Assembly (NCBI GenBank): GCA_904846265.1
Contig: CAJHAA010000001.1
Location: 408,616 to 472,615, forward strand
DNA: 64,000 nt
DNA from: Psychrobacter immobilis
Lineage (GTDB): Bacteria; Pseudomonadota; Gammaproteobacteria; Pseudomonadales; Moraxellaceae
Direction: 5' to 3'
The position numbers were made by a program, and so were the translations under genes. Positions 35,858 to 43,668 of the stretch are shown piece after piece; the first letter of the stretch is position 1; every line of letters starts with the position of its first letter. Under the pieces are notes generated by a model. That model made no database searches. It was not told the origin of the DNA and worked only from the letters and a program-made list of their open reading frames with translations.

Positions 35858-37633
35858 TCACTCTAGATGCTTTAAACCAATCGTTCTAAGCTTTCCTTTA
35901 TCATCCACTTCTTTTATGACCAACGACCATTCGTCATTGATGTCGACCGTATCACCCGATACTGGCTTTATCTCTAAGCTATCATTAATATATTCAGCGA
36001 CCGTTTGATCCCACATACTTTTGGCGCTGTCCTCAGACTTGGATTTGAGTTTATCGACAAGCGACTCAGACGCCATAATACCGGTAAAAAATGGTAAATC
36101 TCCAAGCTTCACGCTTGGGGATAGCAGCCAATCGCCATAAAAGTCATCCATGGCTTTATGGTCAAGGGTCGTATCGTTGAAAATCTTAGCAATTTGAGTG
36201 GCGTGGTTACCTGTCATCGCATACCACACCCTATCACCGCATTTGAGCTTGGTATTTTCATCAACAACGATAATATGCTGCCTGCGTACCAAGGCAAAGA
36301 CACTGATTTCATCAGGGTTTATGCGCTTAGAGATGGCCATTGGATGACGATCAATCGCAAATGCCCCTGACTTTACTTCAAACTCATATAAAGTAATGCT
36401 TGCTTTGTCAGATACCCAAACCTCATGCTCTTCTTCTGGATCTTTATTACTAGGAATACGCACTTTGAATAAATTTGCCATAAAAGGAATGGTCGTTCCC
36501 TGTAAAATCAAAGACAAAACCACCACGCCAAAAGCAATATCAAACAGCATAAAAGCGCCGTCTATTCCCGCCATCACCGGTAATATGGCAAGCGTAATAG
36601 GAACCGCGCCGCGCAGACCTACCCAAGAAATAAAGCCGATTTCTCTGTCTTTAAATTTAAAGGGTTTCACACTGGTATAGACCGCAATAGGGCGAGCAAT
36701 AAAAATCATAAAAGCTGCAATCGCGACGGAGTAATACCAAACATCAATCACATGCGATGGCGTCACCAATAACCCTAGTACCACAAACAATACCGCTTGT
36801 GACAACCACGCAAAGCTATCCATCACCCGCATCACATGCTCAGTTGAGCGCACTTTATGGTTACCAATTAGCACACCAGTGAGATAAATTGCCAAAAATC
36901 CACTGCCGCCAATCAGATTGGTTGCGGCAAAGACTGCCAAGCCAGCAGACATAATCAAAATGGCATACATACCTTCTGCCAAGTGTATTTTTGGTAACAG
37001 CCTTGCCAATAAATAACCAAACAGTAAGCCCATGCCCAAACCAAAGCCAAGCTGCTGTAATAACAACCCTAAAAAGCCCAGTATTGTCTGTCCAGCGGGA
37101 TCAACATTTAAAGCGATTAATCCTGTCACCAGCAAAATAGCCAAAGGATCGTTCGCGCCCGATTCTAGCTCCAATGTAGCCTGTACACGATCGTTAAGTT
37201 TGACGCCGCCATTACGCAATAGCGAAAACACCGCTGCTGCATCGGTTGAACCAACAATGGCCGCCATCAATAAACCAAGACGCCAATCGACATCGAGTAG
37301 CCAAGTGACGAATATACCCAGTATCATTACCGTCGCAAGTACGCCCCAAGTGGCTAAGGTAATAGCAGGCTTGAGACCCACTCGAAATGACTTAAAAGAC
37401 GTGCGTAGCCCACCATCTAACAAGATACAAGCAAGAGCCGCCTGCCCAACGAAATTAGCAAGCCCGTATTGGGCGAACTCGATACCTAAAATACCATCTT
37501 CGCCAGCCAACATCCCTACGATCAAAAACAACAACAATAAAGGAACGCCCAAGCGCGCCGATAACGTACTTGCCATAATACTGGCGAAAATTAACAATGC
37601 CCCTACGAGATAGATGATATTTAAGGTATCCAT
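35858..37633 (-). CDS. nhaP2: K+/H+ antiporter NhaP2 (CvrA)
   Basis: This is a 591-residue cation/proton antiporter of the CPA1 family. A membrane domain of about 12 helices spans residues 1-390 and includes the conserved ALESGANDPLA-like sequence (LELESGANDPLAILLV). A cytoplasmic RCK_C (TrkA-C) domain follows, from about residue 400 (SDKASITLYEFEVKSGAFA), and then a CorC-like C-terminal domain. This arrangement is that of NhaP2/CvrA, which exports K+ for volume and pH control. It is convergent with the LysR gene and appears to be independent of its neighbours. Confidence 0.92.
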   Translation of the reverse strand: MDTLNIIYLVGALLIFASIMASTLSARLGVPLLLLFLIVGMLAGEDGILGIEFAQYGLANFVGQAALACILLDGGLRTSFKSFRVGLKPAITLATWGVLATVMILGIFVTWLLDVDWRLGLLMAAIVGSTDAAAVFSLLRNGGVKLNDRVQATLELESGANDPLAILLVTGLIALNVDPAGQTILGFLGLLLQQLGFGLGMGLLFGYLLARLLPKIHLAEGMYAILIMSAGLAVFAATNLIGGSGFLAIYLTGVLIGNHKVRSTEHVMRVMDSFAWLSQAVLFVVLGLLVTPSHVIDVWYYSVAIAAFMIFIARPIAVYTSVKPFKFKDREIGFISWVGLRGAVPITLAILPVMAGIDGAFMLFDIAFGVVVLSLILQGTTIPFMANLFKVRIPSNKDPEEEHEVWVSDKASITLYEFEVKSGAFAIDRHPMAISKRINPDEISVFALVRRQHIIVVDENTKLKCGDRVWYAMTGNHATQIAKIFNDTTLDHKAMDDFYGDWLLSPSVKLGDLPFFTGIMASESLVDKLKSKSEDSAKSMWDQTVAEYINDSLEIKPVSGDTVDINDEWSLVIKEVDDKGKLRTIGLKHLE

Positions 37634-37847
37634 CTTTTTTTAAGCCCTATTTTTATAAATTGTAATGAATGGAGTTATCGCGATAATTTTAGTTTTAGTT
37701 TGCTACAGGTCACACCATAAAATCGCTCTTAAGAATAACATCTACGACCGAATCTATAAAAATTATCTGTAGAAATATGTACCGAATTTTATATATGCCG
37801 TTGATATATTGCCCTTTGACAGAGTTTACGTTTTTTTCTAACCACAA

Positions 37848-38183
37848 CTAAGCCTGAATGTACTGCCATGTAAGGACCAAAATCGCTGCGGCTATTGTCC
37901 AAGCGACAACGCCGAACAGTAATGCCTTATATAAGCTGACGTAACCGATGCTAAAAAATACCACAAAGGTATAAATAAGGTGCGGTATGACACCGAGCAT
38001 ACTAAATATTAATGCGACTTTTAAATCGGCGGGCCTACGCTCAGTACCCACAATAAAGTGACTGATTAATGTAAATGTGGGGAACAATGGCGCGAGTGCT
38101 GCCAAATAAAAAAATCTGGTTTGCGCGAATAATTGAATCGCCAATACCATTAGAGCACCAATAAGCATTTTTAACCAAATCAC
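37848..38183 (-). CDS. glpM: GlpM family membrane protein
   Basis: This is a membrane protein of 111 residues with four helices, similar to GlpM along its length (MLIGALMVLAIQLFAQTRFF, then LAALAPLFPTFTLISHFIVG). GlpM of Pseudomonas has about 109 residues and is linked to glycerol metabolism or alginate. The GTG at 38183 is chosen because AGGAG lies upstream and the resulting length fits the family; the longer frame from 38324 adds 47 unrelated residues and enters the next gene's terminator. It has no evident operon partner. Confidence 0.8.
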   Translation of the reverse strand: MIWLKMLIGALMVLAIQLFAQTRFFYLAALAPLFPTFTLISHFIVGTERRPADLKVALIFSMLGVIPHLIYTFVVFFSIGYVSLYKALLFGVVAWTIAAAILVLTWQYIQA

Positions 38184-38305
38184 GACGGGGTCATCTCCTA
38201 TGGAATGATAAGGGCTGGAAATAGCCCAATCCACCATGATACTAAAGTCTGCAAACCGACATAAGAGTAATAGCTGATTAATTAATCTATATGATAAAAA
38301 AGTGC

Positions 38306-38341
38306 AAAAAGCCCCATCTAGCAATGGTGCTAAATGGGGCT
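38306..38341 (-). terminator. Rho-independent terminator of the keto acid decarboxylase gene
   Basis: AGCCCCAT-TAGCA (38310-38323) pairs with TGCTA-ATGGGGCT (to 38341) with a single mismatch around a 4-base loop. On the minus strand it is followed by a T-run (A-run at 38306-38310). It lies about 35 bases after the stop of the gene at 38377. Confidence 0.85.
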
Positions 38342-38376
38342 ATTCATTTTTATGAAGCGAGTTTTTTATTACTCAC

Positions 38377-40047
38377 TCAATCGTTTTTTGGCTTCAGTGC
38401 GGCACTGATATCGGCGAGTAGTGGCGGGATATCATGCTTATCAGCGATGACCTCCAACATAACCAACTTGTCTTTTACAGCCGCTGCTTGCGTAAGAGCC
38501 GCTTTTAACTCGCCTGCTGTTTCTACTTTTAGCAGCAGACTATTATCATCGGTAGCACCAAAAGCTTTTGGCATCATCTGCCAGTCACACTTAGGAATAT
38601 CATTATAGCGCTGGTTTTCACCATGAATCGCCCGCTCCACGGTATAGCCATCATTATTAATCAGTACAATCACTGGATTGATATGCTCTTGAATCATCAC
38701 CGCGATTTCTTGAATGGTCAACAAAGCTGAGCCATCACCAATTAATAAAACACTGCGCTTGTTTGGCGATGCAATAGCCGCACCCAAACTTGCCGGTAGC
38801 GTATAACCAATCGAACCCCACATTGGTTGTCCATAACAAGTCACGCCTTCTGGTAAACGCACATCACTGATGCCAAAATACGCCGTTCCCTGTTCTGCAA
38901 ACACCAAATTATTATGGTCTAGATGATCGGCAATGATATGCCATAGATCATCTTGAAGAATAGCCTCGCTGTCCTTACCCTGCTGCTCATGCGGCTTGAC
39001 TTCTTTACAGAATTGCTTTGGCACAATATTAATATTTGAGGTCAAGACTTCATGTAGCGTTTTTAGGGCATCTTTTAGGGCAATGGGCGCAAAGTTTTTG
39101 CCAGCAATGCTCGCGCGCTCATAATGCAAATCAACCACTGTACTTTCATCAATATCTTGGCTAAAACCTGCCGTCGTAGTATCGGTATATTGCACACCGA
39201 TTTTTATTAAGCACTCACAGTTTTCGACTGCATCCTTGACCACGGGACGTGATGCCACGCCAGCATAAGTCCCTGCCCAGCGCTCACTATTCTCGTCAAG
39301 CAAAGTTTTGCCCCACGATAAAGTCGTATAAGGAATATCTGTATCGGCAATCAATGCCTTAAGCTGATTTTGCAGCCCTAAACGATGCACCATCAAATCT
39401 GCCATCAGCGTCGTGGTTTTGTTTGGCAAAAACTCTATGAGCGCTTGCTTAAAGTCTGCCAATGCTGCTTGACTGGTGATGTCTTCTTGGCTATCAACAA
39501 GCTTTGTAGTCGGTGGATAAATAGGTTGACGAGCAACATCAGGCGATAGTAACAGGTAGCCCGGGCGATGTTTTTTAAGAATTAAACGAATCACACGGTC
39601 GATTTCTGAGGCAGCATTTTCAGGGGTAAGCTGCGCTCGTGCTACCGTGACCGGCTCTACCATTTTAATAAAATGATTGAACACGCCATCACCAAGTGAG
39701 TGATGGATGCGGCGCTTTGAATCTTGTAGAGCCGTACTTGGCGCGCCCACGATATGTAGCACTGGTGCATACTCAGCAAAAGAGCCTGCGGTCGCGTTAA
39801 TCGCTGACAATTCTCCCACCCCAAAGGTCGTCACCATCGCCGCAAAGCCGCGCTCACGTGCATAGCCGTCAGCTGCGTAACCTGCATTTAACTCATTGGT
39901 GTTACCCACCCAGCGCAGCTTATCAGAGGCAATAATATTGTCTAAAAAAGTTAAGTTGAAATCACCAGGTACGCCAAATATCTCTGATGCGCCTGCTTCT
40001 GCGACACGATCAAACAAATAATCAGCGATGGTATATTGTTGACTCAT
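38377..40047 (-). CDS. ThDP-dependent 2-keto acid decarboxylase (indolepyruvate/pyruvate decarboxylase family)
   Basis: This is a 556-residue decarboxylase. It begins YTIADYLFDRVAEAGASEIFGVPGDFNLTFLD, the typical N-terminus of IpdC/KdcA/PDC enzymes. The catalytic Glu lies in NTNELNAGYAADGYAR, the His pair in RIHHSLGDG, and the ThDP/Mg site in GDGSALLTIQEI...NNDGYTVERAIHG. Such enzymes turn pyruvate, indolepyruvate or branched keto acids into aldehydes; the substrate cannot be told from sequence. It ends in its own terminator and stands beside the tRNA-Gly gene, just outside the accessory region. Confidence 0.87.
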   Translation of the reverse strand: MSQQYTIADYLFDRVAEAGASEIFGVPGDFNLTFLDNIIASDKLRWVGNTNELNAGYAADGYARERGFAAMVTTFGVGELSAINATAGSFAEYAPVLHIVGAPSTALQDSKRRIHHSLGDGVFNHFIKMVEPVTVARAQLTPENAASEIDRVIRLILKKHRPGYLLLSPDVARQPIYPPTTKLVDSQEDITSQAALADFKQALIEFLPNKTTTLMADLMVHRLGLQNQLKALIADTDIPYTTLSWGKTLLDENSERWAGTYAGVASRPVVKDAVENCECLIKIGVQYTDTTTAGFSQDIDESTVVDLHYERASIAGKNFAPIALKDALKTLHEVLTSNINIVPKQFCKEVKPHEQQGKDSEAILQDDLWHIIADHLDHNNLVFAEQGTAYFGISDVRLPEGVTCYGQPMWGSIGYTLPASLGAAIASPNKRSVLLIGDGSALLTIQEIAVMIQEHINPVIVLINNDGYTVERAIHGENQRYNDIPKCDWQMMPKAFGATDDNSLLLKVETAGELKAALTQAAAVKDKLVMLEVIADKHDIPPLLADISAALKPKND

Positions 40048-40243
40048 AGTACTTATCCTTAAGTGTTATTTTTATAAATCATGAAAATGATTAATATGGT
40101 TAAAGTCATTATAAAACTGTATTCCAGCCTATTTATAGAAAGCAAAGCTTTTGGAATATAGATTACAACAATCTGTTATATCACAGATGAAGGCTAGGAT
40201 AATATGCCAATTTACTATCTTTTACTTTTTTTCATACTAACTG

Positions 40244-40271
40244 TTGACACGTTCAAAAAACTGCGTATAAT
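40244..40271 (+). promoter_or_regulatory. Sigma-70 promoter of tRNA-Gly
   Basis: TTGACA (40244-40249) and TATAAT (40266-40271) are both perfect consensus hexamers 16 bases apart, 38 bases upstream of the tRNA. The GC-rich discriminator fits stringent control. Confidence 0.9.
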
Positions 40272-40308
40272 ACGCCTTCATCAACTGACGATAGTTAATT
40301 GATAATTA

Positions 40309-40383
40309 GCGGGAATAGCTCAGTGGTAGAGCATAACCTTGCCAAGGTTGGGGTCGAGAGTTCGAATCTCTTTTCCCGCTCCA
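40309..40383 (+). tRNA. tRNA-Gly (anticodon GCC)
   Basis: The cloverleaf can be folded by hand. The acceptor stem GCGGGAA pairs with TTCCCGC at 40373-40379, the D arm is GCTC...GAGC, the anticodon loop holds CTTGCCAAG with anticodon GCC, and the T arm is GAGAG TTCGAAT CTCTT. The CCA end is encoded (40381-40383). tRNA-Gly genes are common integration sites, and a recombinase gene lies about 1.1 kb downstream. Confidence 0.97.
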
Positions 40384-40859
40384 AATACTTAAAAAGCCTC
40401 ACTTAACAGTGAGGCTTTTTTTTGTCCAATTTTCGGGGCTTGTAGAAGATATTTTGAAAAATCTTTTCCAATCTAGTTAAGTTTAGCTACTCAATCAAAA
40501 AGCTCATTTTCGGTGCGGTGCCCATTTGGTGCCTAAACCGTGCCCTGCTCTGAAATTGCATATACGAATCTGACCACAACCTAGCTATTTTTAGTTCAAA
40601 AACCATCATGACACCTAACCTAGTGAATTTGGCACTATGCTGATTTTTGAACCCAACCTCAATTCAGCAAAAAACGTGTTTTTTAGAGGCCTAAATTTTC
40701 CAAAATCCATTTCAGATTTATAACATTCAAAATTAATTGTCGCTTACACGGTGATGACTACAACCTAATATTTAAAAGTAATTAGACCGAGTAAAATATG
40801 TATCGGCGCTAAGCTTAATGACTTTCAAGACACTTCGAACAACCATCCTAGTAAGCATT
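40384..40859. other. Non-coding region between tRNA-Gly and the first island gene
   Basis: This 476-base gap has the tRNA terminator (40391-40423) at its left end. The rest has no credible gene. Three similar sequences recur: TGACCACAACCTA at 40571, TGACACCTAACCTA at 40609 and TGACTACAACCTA at 40755. They could be arm-type binding sites for the recombinase, as expected near an attachment site. Confidence 0.45.
40391..40423 (+). terminator. Terminator downstream of tRNA-Gly
   Basis: AAAAAGCCTCACT and AGTGAGGCTTTTT form a perfect hairpin with a loop of about four bases, followed by T's. It starts eight bases after the CCA end. Confidence 0.93.
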
Positions 40860-41096
40860 CTAGCTTTCTTCTGAACCTCCTTCCTCACAAATTCCATCTT
40901 CTTCATAGAGGATAATATCCCCGGGTGTGCAATCTAAAAGCTTACAAAGCTCATTTAACGAATCAAAGTCTATTCTAGTAACTTCATTATTGTACATCCG
41001 ATATAAAGTAGATCTTCCTAGTTTAGACATCCTGTCAGCATCCGCTACACGGATGCCTCTTTGTGCAAATAAAACAGGTAAATTGAGCTTAATCAT
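40860..41096 (-). CDS. Cro/C1-type HTH regulator (YozG-like)
   Basis: This is a 78-residue DNA-binding protein. It starts MIKLNLPVLFAQRGIRVADADRMSKLGRSTLYRMYNNE, a small XRE-family HTH, followed by DFDSLNELCKLLDCTPGDIILYEED, the usual end of this family. It diverges from the excisionase-like and recombinase genes, as a lysogeny-type repressor would. The shared promoter region carries three copies of AGTGATAA that may be its operators. Control of excision is inferred. Confidence 0.8.
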   Translation of the reverse strand: MIKLNLPVLFAQRGIRVADADRMSKLGRSTLYRMYNNEVTRIDFDSLNELCKLLDCTPGDIILYEEDGICEEGGSEES

Positions 41097-41111
41097 ACAT
41101 AAAATCCCTAA

Positions 41112-41189
41112 AGTGATAAAAAAATGCTTGCAAGTGATAATTTTTATAGATACTATGTACTCATTAGTGATAACTAATAACCCACTAAT
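41112..41189. promoter_or_regulatory. Operator-like repeats between repressor and excisionase genes
   Basis: AGTGATAA occurs at 41112-41119, 41133-41140 and 41166-41173, spaced 21 and 33 bases, close to whole helical turns. The last copy is inside an inverted repeat ATTAGTG (41163-41169)/CACTAAT (41183-41189). These are likely binding sites of the Cro-like protein. Confidence 0.55.
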
Positions 41190-41218
41190 AGTAAATTTAT
41201 TTCACATGGAGAACTATT

Positions 41219-41434
41219 ATGTCACAGACTTATCTCACTACTCAAGAATTAGCCGATCGTATTAAATACGATGCTCGTACTATCCGCAATCAAATGAAAG
41301 ACACTGTTTTGATTGAGAACATTCATTACATACGCCCTTTTGGCGGTCGCAAGATTTTATATGTATGGGAGCGTATCGAAGAGGATATGTGCAAACCTGT
41401 TATGAGTGCGATCAATGGTATGGCTTTACAGTAA
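41219..41434 (+). CDS. Excisionase-like DNA-binding protein
   Basis: This is a 71-residue protein starting MSQTYLTTQELADRIKYDARTIRNQ, a winged-HTH pattern seen in excisionases and AlpA/MerR-like proteins of integrative elements. A basic segment (RPFGGRKILYVWERIE) follows, as in the helix-wing. The start has GGAG seven bases upstream (CATGGAGAACTATTATG). It is followed 26 bases later by the recombinase gene, so it is probably its directionality factor. The assignment rests on size, fold pattern and place. Confidence 0.7.
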   Translation: MSQTYLTTQELADRIKYDARTIRNQMKDTVLIENIHYIRPFGGRKILYVWERIEEDMCKPVMSAINGMALQ

Positions 41435-41460
41435 GTTTTATTTAAACAAGGAGATTAACA

Positions 41461-42705
41461 ATGGCATCAGTAAGAGCAAGGCGTGGCAAATTATTTATAG
41501 ATTTCACATTTATGAATATTCGTTGCCGCGAGACGACAAACTTCCCTGACACTCCAGCAAACGTTAAAAAACTGACTTTAGTCGCAAAAAAAATGGAAGC
41601 AGAAATCACCCTAGGCATCTTTGACTATGGCGCCTACTTTCCGAAGAGTACGCGTTTAAAAGAGATGACGGCAATGGCTGATAGAGCGGAAGCTTGTATC
41701 AGTCGTAATCCAACCTTTCGGCAGTTTTCAGAGATTTGGTATGAGGAGAAGAAGATTGAATGGCGGCCGAGCTATCGGCAAAAGACGCAGATAATTTTAA
41801 ATAAGTATTTGTTGCCTGAGTTTGGTGGCAAAGCAGTACATGCCATAAAAAAACCAGACTTGCTGACCTTCCGTAGCTCTCTCGCCAAAGTTCGTTACGG
41901 TAAAGATGGTCAGTCAAGTCTGTCAGTAGCACGGATCAACCAGATCATGATACTTCTTCGTATGATACTAGAAGAAGCGTCTGATCGCCATGAGTTTGAG
42001 ATGCCTTATAAAAATATTAAGAATCTTAAGCAAGCTCGTCCGGATGTAAATCCGTTTACATTGAGTGAGGTATGGCTGATTTTAAAGCATGTCCGTGCTG
42101 ACTATAAGCCCTACTACACCATTCGCTTCTTTACCGGGATGCGTACCAGTGAGATTGATGGGCTTAAGTGGGACTGTATTAATTTTGATCGCCGTGAGAT
42201 CAGTATCCGTGGTGCATTAGTAAATGGTGAGATGGGTCCAACGAAGACGTTAGGCTCGCAACGTGATATTGCGATGTCGCAGTTGGTCTATGACGCCCTA
42301 CTAGAGCAGAAGGCACGCACCTTTGGTAAGTCAGAGTTTGTGTTTTGCAATTCACAGGGCAATCCGATGGAATACCGCAATGTGAACCGGCGGGTATGGA
42401 AACCTACGCTTGCCCTGCTCGGCCTGAAACATCGGCGTGCTTATCAGACTCGGCACACGGCAGCGACGCTTTGGCTCGCTGCTGGTGAGAATCCTGAATG
42501 GATAGCGCGGCAGATGGGTCACAGTAGTACGGAGATGCTGTTTCGGGTGTATAGCCGTTATGTGCCTGACATTACCCGACAGGATGGTTCAGCGATGGAT
42601 AACTTGCTACTAGCGAGCAAGGAGAAGTTGACCAGCGCAGCAAATAGCGCTAGCACTGAAATACTCAGCATGAATGCACAAACAGACAAGGAGACGTCAC
42701 AATGA
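41461..42705 (+). CDS. Tyrosine recombinase (integrase) with Arm-binding domain
   Basis: This is a 414-residue site-specific recombinase. Residues 1-65 form an Arm DNA-binding domain of the DUF3596/Min27 type (SVRARRGKLFIDFTFMNIRC). A core-binding SAM-like domain follows (~85-185), then the catalytic domain with Arg228 (FFTGMRTSEIDGL), Arg331 in YQTRHTAATL, His354 in GHSS and the nucleophile Tyr364 in VYSRY. The usual HxxR is YxxR here. It probably integrated the island at the nearby tRNA-Gly. AAGGAG precedes the ATG. The stop overlaps the next gene. Confidence 0.93.
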   Translation: MASVRARRGKLFIDFTFMNIRCRETTNFPDTPANVKKLTLVAKKMEAEITLGIFDYGAYFPKSTRLKEMTAMADRAEACISRNPTFRQFSEIWYEEKKIEWRPSYRQKTQIILNKYLLPEFGGKAVHAIKKPDLLTFRSSLAKVRYGKDGQSSLSVARINQIMILLRMILEEASDRHEFEMPYKNIKNLKQARPDVNPFTLSEVWLILKHVRADYKPYYTIRFFTGMRTSEIDGLKWDCINFDRREISIRGALVNGEMGPTKTLGSQRDIAMSQLVYDALLEQKARTFGKSEFVFCNSQGNPMEYRNVNRRVWKPTLALLGLKHRRAYQTRHTAATLWLAAGENPEWIARQMGHSSTEMLFRVYSRYVPDITRQDGSAMDNLLLASKEKLTSAANSASTEILSMNAQTDKETSQ

Positions 42706-42995
42706 AAATCATCAATTATGAAGAGCTGTTTAGCGAGTTTAAACCGGATGGTGCAATCAGTACAGATGCGAACCTTATTGCTAATACATTGATGCGTGAG
42801 CTGTATGTTTCATCGGGCCATAACCTTGCTCGCTTCTTGGGAGTGAAGTGCTGCTTTGATAATGATATGGCACTGCGGGTATGGGTGCAGAAGCACTTGG
42901 ATGCTCAGGATGGGTACTTTGCAGAAGATATGAGCAGCAAGCTTCAAAGTGAGCTTTATGAGCTATTACCGCAGTCTGGTTATGACGGCTATTGA
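42702..42995 (+). CDS. Small hypothetical protein next to integrase
   Basis: This 97-residue acidic protein is not recognised. The start overlaps the recombinase stop by four bases (ATGA) and AAGGAG precedes it, so it is surely translated as part of that operon. It has no signal peptide or membrane segment. Similar small genes often follow DUF3596-type integrases and may help integration; this is inferred only from position. Confidence 0.65.
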   Translation: MKIINYEELFSEFKPDGAISTDANLIANTLMRELYVSSGHNLARFLGVKCCFDNDMALRVWVQKHLDAQDGYFAEDMSSKLQSELYELLPQSGYDGY

Positions 42996-43005
42996 GGAGA
43001 ATGTG

Positions 43006-43323
43006 ATGAGTGTAAAGCTTCAGCCGAATATGACGCAGAATGCAAGAGATCTAAGAATCTGTGAGGATTACTGGGCGTATGATAATAAAGGTGATTATAT
43101 CGCGCATGTAGAAATCGTTTGTGAGAAGTATGAGATTAGCGCTCAAGTACTGTTCGAGACAGTCGGTGAATGTTTTGCTTATTTAGATGATGTGCGATGC
43201 GAGTACTGTGGTTATGTGTGCCCTTTACAGATACCAGCAGACATTCCTTATATGCGCTCAAAAGAGCGTTGGTGCTGTGAGGTATGTGAACATGCTGTAT
43301 GGCGGGAACATAATAGTAGATAA
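43006..43323 (+). CDS. Small protein with two CxxC-type zinc-ribbon motifs
   Basis: This is a 105-residue protein. It ends in a cysteine-rich segment CEYCGYVCP...WCCEVCEHAVW that looks like a zinc ribbon formed by two CxxC knuckles. The first half is helical and acidic and unrecognised. ATG 43006 is used because GAGGAG is seven bases upstream; the longer frame from 42949 overlaps the previous gene out of frame. It is the last gene of the recombinase operon and is followed by a strong terminator. A DNA- or protein-binding role is possible. Confidence 0.65.
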   Translation: MSVKLQPNMTQNARDLRICEDYWAYDNKGDYIAHVEIVCEKYEISAQVLFETVGECFAYLDDVRCEYCGYVCPLQIPADIPYMRSKERWCCEVCEHAVWREHNSR

Positions 43324-43668
43324 GTTATTATAAATTTTAAAGCCAGGCAGCTTGGGTTGCCTGGCTTTTTCGTATGCAATATATTTTCTCTTAAATGCAG
43401 TCTAAACTTAGTGTGGTAACACAACTTCTCTTCAACGTTTTTTTAGATACTCTCCTTAAGAAACTAGAGTTAATGAGCATGACCCCTAGTGCTTAAAAAC
43501 AATAGAACATATATTTGTAGAATGACCTATGCTATCGGTCTCTTAAACATTAACTTACGGTGTTTCAATCAGGCACCCTAACCATAAAAGTTAAAACATA
43601 ATAGCTACCTGCCCTAGTCAGAGACAGATGAATCAATTAAATTAAACAGCTACTTACCATTCTGCACT
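43324..43668. other. Intergenic region between integrase operon and AIPR gene
   Basis: This 345-base gap lies between convergent units. A terminator is at 43339-43370; the remainder is AT-rich and has no gene or clear repeat. Confidence 0.6.
43339..43370 (+). terminator. Terminator of the integrase operon
   Basis: AAAGCCAGGCA and TGCCTGGCTTT make a perfect 11-bp stem around a loop of about eight bases, followed by TT. It starts 16 bases after the stop codon. Confidence 0.92.

Noticed and set aside
37032..37613. 193-codon plus-strand frame within nhaP2
   Set aside because: Antisense shadow of a conserved antiporter; no ribosome site and low-complexity Lys/Pro/Asn product.
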